Positions 52,150 to 60,707 of a DNA stretch of 60,707 bases are shown one piece after another. The notes under the pieces are model-generated. The model searched no databases and was not told where the DNA came from. It was given only the letters and a program-made list of their open reading frames with translations. The position numbers and the translations under genes are program-made. Source of the stretch: Gammaproteobacteria bacterium (GTDB lineage Bacteria; Pseudomonadota; Gammaproteobacteria; Eutrophobiales; Eutrophobiaceae); assembly GCA_028819495.1 (NCBI GenBank), contig JAPPLI010000047.1, forward strand, positions 1 through 60,707. The letters are read 5' to 3'. Positions within the stretch are counted from its first letter, which is position 1. Each line of letters opens with the position of its first letter.

Positions 52150-53377
52150 AAACGGTTCGTTGTACGCGGAGGGGGTTTCCCTGAGCGCGCTCGCCGGGCG
52201 CCATGGCACGCCGGCCTACGTGTATTCGCGGGCGGCAATCGAATCCCGCTGGCGCGCGTATGCGCAGGCGTTCCTCGGCAGAGACGCCCTGGTCTGTTAC
52301 TCGGTCAAGGCAAACGGCAACCTCGCTGTCCTGAATCTCCTGGCCGGGCTGGGTTCGGGTTTTGACATCGTATCCGGGGGAGAACTGGAGCGGGTGCTGG
52401 CCGCCGGGGGCGAACCGGAAAAGGTGGTATTTTCCGGCGTCGGCAAGCGCGCCGATGAAATCAGGCGCGCCCTGGAAGTCGGGATAAAGTGTTTCAACGT
52501 GGAGTCGGAACCGGAACTGCGGCGCCTCAACGATATTGCCGGCCGGATGTCGGTAACTGCTCCTGTCTCGATCCGCGTAAACCCGGATATCGACCCTGAC
52601 ACCCACCCCTATATCGCCACGGGTCTGAGGGAAAACAAGTTCGGTGTCGATTATGAGCAAGCTTTGGGTATGTACCAACTGGCTGATAGCCTGGACAATA
52701 TTGAGGTTACCGGGATTGATTGCCACATCGGCTCACAAATTATTTCGATCCAGCCTTTTATCGACGCGGTGAATAAACTGCTCACGCTATTGGGAGATCT
52801 GGAAAAAACCGGAATCACCATCAGGCACATTGATATCGGTGGCGGTCTGGGCATAAGCTACGGTGACGAAACAGCGCCTGATATAGCGGGCTTTGCCAGG
52901 GCTGTTTCGGGCCTTGTCCCTGAACGTTATGGGATTATCCTGGAACCGGGTCGCTCAATAGTCGGTGACGCTGGTCTGTTGCTCACCAGGGTCGAATACC
53001 TGAAGGCAAATATGGAGAAACATTTTGCCGTTGTTGACGCCTCAATGAATGATCTGCTACGTCCGTCTTTGTATCGTGCCTGGCATGACATCATCCCTGT
53101 CGCGGAACGCAGCGATGGAACGGAAACTGAATATGACATAGTCGGACCGGTATGCGAGACCGGCGATTTCCTGGGTTTGGAGCGCCGGCTCTCCCTGTGT
53201 CCGGATGACCTGCTGGCCGTCCTGTCGGCCGGGGCCTACGGTTTTTGTATGAGTTCCAATTACAACAGCAGGCCAAGGGCGGTGGAACTGCTGGTGGACG
53301 GGGAGGATGCGTACGTCATACGGGAACGTGAGCCGGTAGAACAGTTGATGGCCGGAGAACGGATTCCAGGGGACTAG
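52130..53377 (+). CDS. lysA: Diaminopimelate decarboxylase LysA
   Basis: A 415-residue PLP enzyme making L-lysine from meso-DAP. MDYFSYKNGSLYAEGVSLSALA is the normal N-terminus, VCYSVKANGN holds the PLP Lys60, HIDIGGGLGISY and EPGRSIVGDAG bind the phosphate, and CETGDFL carries the active-site Cys at the dimer interface. The ATG at 52130 is within the lptM tail. dapF is not downstream; glnA follows. Confidence 0.96.
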   Translation: MDYFSYKNGSLYAEGVSLSALAGRHGTPAYVYSRAAIESRWRAYAQAFLGRDALVCYSVKANGNLAVLNLLAGLGSGFDIVSGGELERVLAAGGEPEKVVFSGVGKRADEIRRALEVGIKCFNVESEPELRRLNDIAGRMSVTAPVSIRVNPDIDPDTHPYIATGLRENKFGVDYEQALGMYQLADSLDNIEVTGIDCHIGSQIISIQPFIDAVNKLLTLLGDLEKTGITIRHIDIGGGLGISYGDETAPDIAGFARAVSGLVPERYGIILEPGRSIVGDAGLLLTRVEYLKANMEKHFAVVDASMNDLLRPSLYRAWHDIIPVAERSDGTETEYDIVGPVCETGDFLGLERRLSLCPDDLLAVLSAGAYGFCMSSNYNSRPRAVELLVDGEDAYVIREREPVEQLMAGERIPGD

Positions 53378-53394
53378 TCCCTATCCTGTGAAAA

Positions 53395-53442
53395 TGCACA
53401 AAATTGGTGCATAATTTATAGTTCATGTATTATCCTGGTGCG
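53395..53442 (+). promoter_or_regulatory. Two NtrC enhancer sites upstream of glnA
   Basis: TGCACAAAATTGGTGCA (53395-53411) is a near-perfect NtrC dimer site (TGCAC-N7-GTGCA). A weaker second copy, TGTATTATCCTGGTGCG, begins 31 bp later (53426-53442), about three helical turns, so two dimers would sit on one face. They are 74-120 bp upstream of the sigma-54 promoter, a classical enhancer layout. Confidence 0.72.
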
Positions 53443-53515
53443 CATTCCCGGTAAAAAATGGGGCAGTGTACAGCTAACCTGTTGAAAGACGGAAATATTT
53501 TTCGAGTCCCAAAGA

Positions 53516-53531
53516 TGGCATAAATAGTGCA
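53516..53531 (+). promoter_or_regulatory. Sigma-54 promoter of glnA-ntrBC
   Basis: TGGCATAAATAGTGCA matches TGGCACG-N4-TTGCA with correct GG/GC spacing. The predicted start is near 53543, leaving a leader of about 85 nt before glnA. Activation would come from NtrC encoded two genes downstream. Confidence 0.7.
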
Positions 53532-53627
53532 ATATATTATTGTTTGATACCGGTTGACGTGATCAGCAGTGAGGGGAAACCGGTAACATCTTTCAGTCAA
53601 ATGTAAATATGTTCGAGGAGAGAAGCA

Positions 53628-55037
53628 ATGTCCAAAGAGAAGGTATATGGATTAATCGAAGAGAATGAAGTGCGTTTTGTCGACCTGCGGTTCTGTGATA
53701 CGCGGGGCAAGGAACAGCATGTATCCGTGCCGGTTAATACCATCACCGACGAGTTTTTCGAAAACGGCAAGATGTTTGATGGTTCGTCCATTTCCGGCTG
53801 GAAGGGGATCGACGAATCCGACATGTTGTTGATGCCCGATACGGATACGGCAGTGATCGATCCGTTCTATGATGAATCAACCCTCAACCTGCGTTGTGAC
53901 GTTCTGGAACCGACTACTATGCAAGGCTACGAACGCTGCCCGCGTTCCCTGGCAAAACGCGCCGAGGCCTACCTGCAATCGACCGGCATCGCCGATGTTG
54001 CCTATTTCGGTCCGGAACCCGAGTTTTTCATTTTTGATGAAGCCCGCTGGGGCGACAGCCTGAACAGCGCGTTTTACGAGATAGATTCAGATGAAGGTCA
54101 CTGGAACAGTGATAAATTGATGGATAGCCCCAACCAGGGTCACCGCCCGGGCGTCAAGGGCGGCTATTTTCCGGTGCCGCCCGTGGATTCCCTGCAGAAT
54201 GTGCGTACCGCCATTTGTATGGCGTTGCAGGATATGGGTCAGACGGTTGAGGTGCACCACCATGAGGTCGCAACCGGCGGCCAGGCGGAAATCGGCACCA
54301 AATTCAAATCACTGGTGACCAAGGCGGACGAACTGCTCACCCTGAAATACTGCGCGATGAATGTCGCCCAGGGCTACGGCAAGACGGTGACCTTTATGCC
54401 CAAACCCCTGGTCGGCGATAACGGCAACGGCATGCACGTCCACCAGTCCCTCGGCAAGGACGGCCAGAACCTTTTCAGTGGCGACAAGTACGGCGGACTG
54501 TCCGATCTGGCGCTGCATTACATTGCGGGTATCTTCAAGCATGCCAGGGCGCTGAATGCGTTCACCAACTCCGGTACCAACAGCTACAAACGCCTGGTGC
54601 CGGGATTCGAAGCCCCGGTACTGCTTGCCTACTCTGCGCGTAACCGGTCTGCATCATGCCGGATTCCATGGGTTGCCAACCCCCAGGCCAGGCGCGTTGA
54701 GATCAGGTTCCCGGATTCCTGCGGCAACCCGTACTTCATGTTTGCCGGAATGATGATGGCGGGACTGGACGGGATACAGAACAGGCTGGATCCGGGCGAT
54801 CCCCTGGAAAAAGACCTGTACGACCTGACAATCGAGGAAGAGAAAGAGATTCCCACCGTATGCTCATCGCTGGACCAGGCCCTTGAGGCCCTGGATCAGG
54901 ATCGGGACTTCCTGACGGCCGGTGGAGTTTTTTCGGACGACCTGATTGATGGATATATCGAGTTGAAGATGAACGAGGTAACCCGTTTCCGGATGACTAC
55001 ACATCCGGTCGAACTTGATATGTACTACAGTCTGTAA
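53628..55037 (+). CDS. glnA: Glutamine synthetase, type I
   Basis: A 469-residue dodecameric enzyme that joins ammonia to glutamate. [19 protein letters not shown], the [22 protein letters not shown] loop, [43 protein letters not shown] and NRSASCRIP are glutamine synthetase signatures. [15 protein letters not shown] contains Tyr398, the equivalent of the adenylylated Tyr397 of E. coli, so GlnE control is possible. GGAGAG sits 6 bp before the ATG. Confidence 0.98.
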   Translation: MSKEKVYGLIEENEVRFVDLRFCDTRGKEQHVSVPVNTITDEFFENGKMFDGSSISGWKGIDESDMLLMPDTDTAVIDPFYDESTLNLRCDVLEPTTMQGYERCPRSLAKRAEAYLQSTGIADVAYFGPEPEFFIFDEARWGDSLNSAFYEIDSDEGHWNSDKLMDSPNQGHRPGVKGGYFPVPPVDSLQNVRTAICMALQDMGQTVEVHHHEVATGGQAEIGTKFKSLVTKADELLTLKYCAMNVAQGYGKTVTFMPKPLVGDNGNGMHVHQSLGKDGQNLFSGDKYGGLSDLALHYIAGIFKHARALNAFTNSGTNSYKRLVPGFEAPVLLAYSARNRSASCRIPWVANPQARRVEIRFPDSCGNPYFMFAGMMMAGLDGIQNRLDPGDPLEKDLYDLTIEEEKEIPTVCSSLDQALEALDQDRDFLTAGGVFSDDLIDGYIELKMNEVTRFRMTTHPVELDMYYSL

Positions 55038-55047
55038 CAGGCGATCA

Positions 55048-55084
55048 GCCCCGGCCGGAACGACCTTACCGGGCCGGCCGGGGC
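55048..55084 (+). terminator. Strong hairpin between glnA and ntrB
   Basis: GCCCCGGCCGG (55048-55058) and CCGGCCGGGGC (55074-55084) pair perfectly over 11 bp with a 15-nt loop. No U-tract follows. It could cause partial, Rho-dependent or processing-type attenuation so that glnA mRNA greatly exceeds ntrBC, as in enterics. The ntrB start is 11 bp beyond. Confidence 0.6.
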
Positions 55085-55094
55085 AATCCCGACT

Positions 55095-56135
55095 ATGAGT
55101 ACGTACGGGCTGCTGGACAATCTCTACACGGCCGTGCTGGTATTCGATGGCCGGCTTCGACTCTCGGATATCAACAATGCTGGAGAAAACCTGTTTTTTA
55201 TCAGCCGTGCAAAGATGTGCGGTCACGGCGCACATGAAATTCTGGCTGCATCGGACAAACTGCTGGAAAATATAGAACGTACACTTGCGACGAGACAGCC
55301 CCGCATGGAATGGGGCATTGACCTGGACTTTCCCGATGCAAAGACCATCTGCGTGGATTGCATCGTGACCCCTGTGATCGAAGGCGAGACATGTAAGGAA
55401 GTGGTTCTTGAACTCATCAATGCCGACTCCCGCGTCCGCGCGTTGCGGGAGAGTAACCTGTCTTACATGCATGATGCTGCGCGCAGATCGTTAAGCGGCA
55501 TAGCTCATGAAATAAAAAACCCCCTTGGAGGGCTGCGCGGCGCGGCACAACTCCTGGAGCGGGAGTTGAATGGTTCGAGCCTGGTGGAATACACAAGGAT
55601 AATCATTGATGAAGCGGACCGGTTGCATAACCTGATTGACCGCATGCTGGCCCCGGTGAAAAGAAACCGCCCGCGCCGGGTGAACATCCACAGTGTGCTG
55701 GAACATACCTGCCGCATTGTGGAGGCGGAGGCGGTAGCCGATATCAAAATCAGGCGTGATTATGATCCCAGCCTGCCGCCGCTTCGGGCTGACCGTGAGC
55801 AACTTATCCAGGCGCTGTTGAATATCTGCAGGAATGCCCTGCAGGCGGTTGATGAAACCGGAGAAGTCCTGCTCCGTACCCGGATAAAACGCCGTTGTAC
55901 GATTCGAAACCGGAATTACAAGCTGGCCGTCCAGATTGACGTGATCGATAACGGTCCCGGCGTTCCCCCGGAGATCGAGGAGCATATATTTTATCCCATG
56001 GTGACGGGCCGCGTGGGTGGTTCCGGCCTGGGGTTGTCCATTTCCCAATCATTGATCCAGTCCCATAACGGCATGATCCAATACGAGAGAATCGACGGCA
56101 GAACCCATTTCAGGCTTCTTCTCCCGGTGGAATGA
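55095..56135 (+). CDS. glnL: Nitrogen regulation sensor kinase NtrB (GlnL)
   Basis: A 346-residue soluble kinase: N-terminal PAS domain (LLDNLYTAVLVFDGRLRLSDINNAGENLF), HisKA with SGIAHEIKNPLGGLRGAAQLLERE (phosphorylated His), N-box NICRNALQAV, G-boxes DNGPGVP and GSGLGLSISQSLI. No membrane segments; PII controls its kinase/phosphatase balance. It phosphorylates NtrC encoded 1 bp downstream. Normal length for the family. Confidence 0.96.
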   Translation: MSTYGLLDNLYTAVLVFDGRLRLSDINNAGENLFFISRAKMCGHGAHEILAASDKLLENIERTLATRQPRMEWGIDLDFPDAKTICVDCIVTPVIEGETCKEVVLELINADSRVRALRESNLSYMHDAARRSLSGIAHEIKNPLGGLRGAAQLLERELNGSSLVEYTRIIIDEADRLHNLIDRMLAPVKRNRPRRVNIHSVLEHTCRIVEAEAVADIKIRRDYDPSLPPLRADREQLIQALLNICRNALQAVDETGEVLLRTRIKRRCTIRNRNYKLAVQIDVIDNGPGVPPEIEEHIFYPMVTGRVGGSGLGLSISQSLIQSHNGMIQYERIDGRTHFRLLLPVE

Positions 56136-56136
56136 A

Positions 56137-57537
<1,401 letters not shown>

Positions 57538-57618
57538 ATACAGGGCTGCTTCCTCCAACGCGCTGCTGAAGGCAAGCAGCAATCAGTTTTCACATCAGAG
57601 TGTAAAAGTAATCAAAAT

Positions 57619-57648
57619 TCACATAAAATGTGATATTTTTGTTATAAT
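57619..57648 (+). promoter_or_regulatory. Probable fic promoter with palindrome
   Basis: TCACATAAAATGTGA (57619-57633) is a 6-bp-arm palindrome immediately before TATAAT (57643-57648). It precedes the repeat array and the fic start by about 145 bp. A regulator bound at the palindrome would cover the -35 area. Confidence 0.4.
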
Positions 57649-57685
57649 ATTTAAATTGAGCGAAAAGTCACTTAAAAAATTATCA

Positions 57686-57844
57686 TTTTTCATGAACAAA
57701 CAGAGATAGAATTAATTTTCATAGTTAATAATTATTTTTCATGAATAAACGGGCGGAAGAATTAATTTTCATAACCAATAATTATTTTTCATGAATAGCA
57801 AACAACTGAACCCATTTTCAGAACCAGTTATCATTTTTCATGAA
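57686..57844 (+). repeat. Four TTTTTCATGAA repeats at about 50-bp spacing, the last inside fic
   Basis: TTTTTCATGAA occurs at 57686, 57735, 57785 and 57834 (spacing 49, 50, 49). The middle two lie in a longer 50-bp direct repeat (57709-57758 and 57759-57808). Copies 1 and 4 share an 18-bp context (TTATCATTTTTCATGAAC), and copy 4 encodes part of PVIIFHERR of Fic. The third copy contains the fic ATG. It looks like repeated duplication of the gene's own 5' end or a set of operators. Confidence 0.75.
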
Positions 57845-59338
57845 CGGCGTTTGCCTGAAAAAGCGAAGCCTGTCGGTTATGCTGCAATGATCGATAACTA
57901 CGATCTTGCCGTACCTCTTCCTGTTACCCTGAGCGCAATCGGCGCGCGCCACCGCGTGCTGAAGAAAGATGGCTGGCGTATCCTCACGCCCCGTCATGAG
58001 CCGCAGCCTACCCTTGAAGGCCACCTAGTCTTCGCACTGAAATACGAGGGGCTTGACCTTGCCGTTCTGAAACGGCTTTTCCTGGCAGTCGGGCCGGCGG
58101 CCATTGAAACCATTGTCAAAGCAAGCCCGACCGGAAGTTACGCACGACGTTTATGGTTTCTGTATGAATGGCTGTTGTCGGAAAAACTGTCACTGGCCGA
58201 TGCAGACAGGGGCAATTATGTTCCGGCCATCGACCCGCAACTGCAATGGGCGACCGAAGGCACAACCGTATCCCGGCAGCGCGTTCGGAATAATTTACCG
58301 GGTACCCCGGAATTCTGTCCCCTGGTCTTCAAAACAGAGGCGTTGCGTGAATTTGTCGCTATGGACTTTAAGAGCCGCGCTCAGGACGCGGTAGCGGCTA
58401 TACCCAAGAACATCCTGGCGCGAACAGCGGCTTTCCTGCTGCTGAAAGACTCTAAAGCTAGCTACGTTATAGAAGGAGAAAACCCACCCCAGGACCGCAT
58501 CCAACGGTGGGGACGCGCCATTGGCGAGGCCGGTCGTCGCCCTCTTGACCTTGAAGAGTTGCTGCGTTTGCAGCATATCGTGATTGGCGATAACCGCTTC
58601 ATGAACATGGGTCTCAGAAACGAAGGGGGTTTTATCGGCTCGCACGACCGAACCACGCGTATGCCGCTGCCGGACCACGTCAGCGCGAGGCATGACGACC
58701 TTGATTCGCTGGTCAACGGCCTCATCCGCTTTGACCGGGAAGCCGCAGGAAGTATCGATCCGGTGGTCGCTGCGGCAGTTCTTGCCTTCGGGTTTGTCTA
58801 TATCCATCCTTTTGAAGACGGGAACGGACGTATTCATCGCTACCTGATCCACCACGTGCTGTCTCAACGTGGGTTCAATCCACCCGGTGTTGTCTTTCCG
58901 GTCTCGTCCGCCATCCTTGATGAAATCGACCGCTACCGCACTGTTCTGGAAAGTTATTCCGAGCGACTTTTGCCGCTAATCAAGTGGCAGCCAACGTCCT
59001 CAGGCAACGTGGAGGTATTGAATGATACGGCAGATTTCTATCGTTATTTCGATGCAACCCCTCATGCGGAATTCCTGTATGAATGCGTCAAACGGACAAT
59101 AGAGGAAGACCTGCCCCAGGAAGCCGACTACCTGACACGATTCGACGCCGCACAAGCAGCCGTGATGAACCGGGTCGAAATGCCGGATCGCCTGGCGCAG
59201 ACTTTAATATTGTTTGTTCGTCAAAATAAGGGGGCGCTGGCAAAAAAGCGCCGGAATAAGGAGTTCAAAGCCCTGACGAATGATGAAGTCACGGACCTCC
59301 AGGCTATCATCAACGATGCCTTTGATGGTTTCGCGTGA
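57791..59338 (+). CDS. Fic-domain protein (AMP-transferase family) with intramolecular inhibitory helix
   Basis: A 515-residue protein. The Fic motif is HPFEDGNGRIHR (His339 catalytic). SYVIEGEN (Ser224 ... Glu228-Gly229) matches the [S/T]xxxE[G/N] inhibitory motif preceding the Fic core, so it is a class II, self-inhibited Fic. The C-terminal part (400-515) is helical and ends in a probable winged-helix (EFKALTNDEVTDLQAI). The N-terminal 190 residues (VGYAAMIDNYDLAVPLPVTLSAIG...) resemble the N-terminal segment of large Fic proteins that bind DNA or targets. Enzymes of this type AMPylate hydroxyl side chains. No FicA-type antitoxin gene is needed or visible. Confidence 0.88.
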   Translation: MNSKQLNPFSEPVIIFHERRLPEKAKPVGYAAMIDNYDLAVPLPVTLSAIGARHRVLKKDGWRILTPRHEPQPTLEGHLVFALKYEGLDLAVLKRLFLAVGPAAIETIVKASPTGSYARRLWFLYEWLLSEKLSLADADRGNYVPAIDPQLQWATEGTTVSRQRVRNNLPGTPEFCPLVFKTEALREFVAMDFKSRAQDAVAAIPKNILARTAAFLLLKDSKASYVIEGENPPQDRIQRWGRAIGEAGRRPLDLEELLRLQHIVIGDNRFMNMGLRNEGGFIGSHDRTTRMPLPDHVSARHDDLDSLVNGLIRFDREAAGSIDPVVAAAVLAFGFVYIHPFEDGNGRIHRYLIHHVLSQRGFNPPGVVFPVSSAILDEIDRYRTVLESYSERLLPLIKWQPTSSGNVEVLNDTADFYRYFDATPHAEFLYECVKRTIEEDLPQEADYLTRFDAAQAAVMNRVEMPDRLAQTLILFVRQNKGALAKKRRNKEFKALTNDEVTDLQAIINDAFDGFA

Positions 59339-59456
59339 TGAGCATTTGGCAATGGATTCGAAATAAGCTACCCTGCCGCAAGCGGACGGGGCATTAATAT
59401 GAACTTTATTTCTCACTCGCCGCAAGCGGCGTAGAACTAATCCCACAGAGATTAGA

Positions 59457-60116
59457 ATGTCAGAAACTTGGGATCCACAAGCGTTCTTGAATACGCCAAT
59501 CCATGCATTTGATTTTCAGGTCATGATTGGCGATATCATAGATTTTCTCGAATTTTCGGAAAACAACATCGAATGGCAACTCCGCCGTGAGTTACAGGAA
59601 ATCCGAAGACGCGACGAACTAGAAGGTTTTCCGCCAGGATATAGAGAACATCTTGAAGAAAATGCTGAATTTAGGTTCGGTGTCAGCTTACCTCTTCGAG
59701 TTAGATATGCTGCGGTAATTTCATTGGTTACTTCTGTTGAATGGTCCATGCGGCATCTCGTAAAACATTTTAAGGTGCCTAATTGTAAAAATGAAACGAT
59801 ACGTTGCATGATGAAAGGACTTCAGGATTTTACACGTATACAACGCAATGAAGACATAACGGTCTTTGAAGATATTCTTCAAGTGAGAAATTGCATCGTA
59901 CACAGTGCAGGATTGCTCAGGGATGACAAGTATTCTGATGAAATTAGTGCATCAGTTCGGAAGCTCGACGGTTTTTCGTTAGAAAACCGGCATTTCCTTG
60001 GCACTCATGTGTACATCCAGAGAGGGGCATTGAATCCTTACGCAGAGAGAATGAAACAGTTAGTTATTGAGTTGCGCGACTGCGGAAATAGGCAATCCAC
60101 GGCTTCAGCGAAGTGA
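59457..60116 (+). CDS. HEPN-like protein of unknown function
   Basis: A 219-residue helical protein, AT-rich. RNCIVH (Arg144-His149) followed by SAGLL is an Rx4H motif in the place expected for HEPN/RiboL-PSP-like RNases. RYAAVISLVTSVEWSMRHLVKHF before it is a long helix typical of such proteins. No partner (nucleotidyltransferase or antitoxin) is encoded next to it. It lies 118 bp after fic and could be a second effector of the same locus or independent cargo. Confidence 0.55.
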   Translation: MSETWDPQAFLNTPIHAFDFQVMIGDIIDFLEFSENNIEWQLRRELQEIRRRDELEGFPPGYREHLEENAEFRFGVSLPLRVRYAAVISLVTSVEWSMRHLVKHFKVPNCKNETIRCMMKGLQDFTRIQRNEDITVFEDILQVRNCIVHSAGLLRDDKYSDEISASVRKLDGFSLENRHFLGTHVYIQRGALNPYAERMKQLVIELRDCGNRQSTASAK

Positions 60117-60117
60117 C

Positions 60118-60405
60118 AAATTCGTGTTTAACGATTACTTTGAAGTCCATGTGCGTGTTGCTCCTGATCTCCTATCCGAATTACTGCGGTTAAATCCTCT
60201 TGACGAGAGCGGGGAACGACAATTCAAGCATCATCAGTGGCTCACCGATGATTTTGGACAGCCCGAACTGTATCCGCATCTGGTCGGCGTTATGGCCGTT
60301 ATGAAAACTGTCACTCTCAAGAAACCGGAACAGGCATTGGGCGAGTTTCTGCGCAGACTTCAAAGAGCCTATCCAAAAAAACACATTCTCCGAGCTCGAT
60401 TTTGA
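60118..60405 (+). pseudogene. 3' fragment of a P63C-domain protein
   Basis: The frame after the HEPN-like stop reads FVFNDYFEVHVRVAPDLLSELLRLNP, RQFKHHQWLTDDFGQPELYPHLVGVMAVMK and LRRLQRAYPKK. This is the C-terminal P63C domain found in phage and plasmid proteins. Complete members are several hundred residues; the N-terminus is missing and the frame has no suitable start. It marks DNA of mobile origin. Confidence 0.6.
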
Positions 60406-60707
60406 CGAGGACAGCTACCTATAAAAATGCAGGATTTAAAGCCGATGAAAATTGACGTGGATCTGCCAAGCCGTTTAGGGTCGGGCCTGTATAGCCATTT
60501 CGCTATTTAAGGTATTGGGGTGAAATCTACCCCCTGCCTTTTAAAATAATTTTTCGCTTAGGACACGACCGGAATTGCCCAAATTTCTTTAGCAAGACCG
60601 GAAATGTGTTTGCTGCGCATTTCGATTCTTCGCTCATCCCACTCGGTTTCTTTAGCCCGCATATCTCACCGATGAATTGAATGAGGCCGTGTTTTGTGTT
60701 ATAAAAT
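60406..60707. other. Gene-free right edge, with a weak terminator-like hairpin
   Basis: GGGGT (60517-60521) pairs with ACCCC (60529-60533), followed by CTGCCTTTT, a possible terminator for the leftward or rightward neighbour. At 60653-60673 the minus strand carries 20 of 21 bases of a sequence present at 34-54, in inverted orientation. A minus-strand frame over it also reads IGEICGL. No complete gene is visible. Confidence 0.35.

Noticed and set aside
57686-57844. A short CRISPR array before fic
   Set aside because: The repeats are only 11-18 bp, the spacers are themselves similar in the middle copies, one repeat is coding, and no cas gene exists in the window.

Overview
The window is a chromosomal segment of a free-living gammaproteobacterium. 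The evidence is the macromolecular synthesis operon rpsU-yqeY-dnaG-rpoD with a CAU-anticodon tRNA just downstream of rpoD, the order tsaD / plsY / folB-folK, lptM-lysA, glnA-ntrB-ntrC, trxA / rho, and the YbbA-YbbP / TesA pair. I cannot fix the genus. The homo-oligomeric ATP sulfurylase, the Rieske/UbiD/CaiB genes and an Oar-like TonB receptor suggest an environmental, possibly marine or sediment, lineage rather than an enteric one.

Layout. 1-4.2 kb: accessory, AT-richer DNA with a sulfatase-fold gene cut by the left edge, a small orphan gene, a VapBC module, a membrane-anchored alpha/beta hydrolase and a NYN-domain ribonuclease gene preceded by a compact structured RNA. 4.4-6.6 kb: a lone molybdopterin dehydrogenase large subunit with a Tat lipoprotein signal. 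6.6-16.6 kb: core genes (tRNA-Ile2, rpoD, dnaG, yqeY, rpsU, tsaD, plsY, folB, folK, a MidA-type methyltransferase, uppP). 16.7-22.2 kb: an accessory island with MntA-HepT, an orphan HigA-like regulator, a RHH-PIN pair, a DUF6998-like protein, a small secreted protein and an Xre-RES pair. 22.2-29.4 kb: a probable aromatic-compound locus (UbiD decarboxylase, two VanA-type Rieske oxygenases, periplasmic cupin, TonB receptor). 29.5-33.3 kb: cca, a Tat aldo/keto reductase and an ADP/ATP-carrier-like transporter. 33.0-35.9 kb: a single-chain restriction-methylation enzyme sitting against the surviving 3' end of an NDUFA9-like gene. 36.1-38.4 kb: a deleted Rieske gene, a small conserved protein and a CaiB-type CoA-transferase. 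38.5-57.5 kb: housekeeping genes (hemH, an N-formylglutamate amidohydrolase, ybdK, ybbP-ybbA, tesA, nudix, sat, groESL with a CIRCE operator, rho, trxA, lptM-lysA, and glnA-ntrBC with a sigma-54 promoter and NtrC sites). 57.5-60.7 kb: a second accessory patch with a Fic AMP-transferase behind four regularly spaced repeats, a HEPN-like protein and the tail of a P63C-domain gene.

Two dispersed repeats punctuate the core part. One is a directional element of about 43 bp with GGGGTCAGAGTAA arms, present in about twelve intact or nearly intact intergenic copies in both orientations. The other is a 102-bp element present twice. The most unusual signals are the three-way-junction RNA before the NYN gene, the 50-bp-periodic repeats before and inside fic, the one-polypeptide restriction enzyme, and the Rieske gene that has lost exactly its iron-binding centre.
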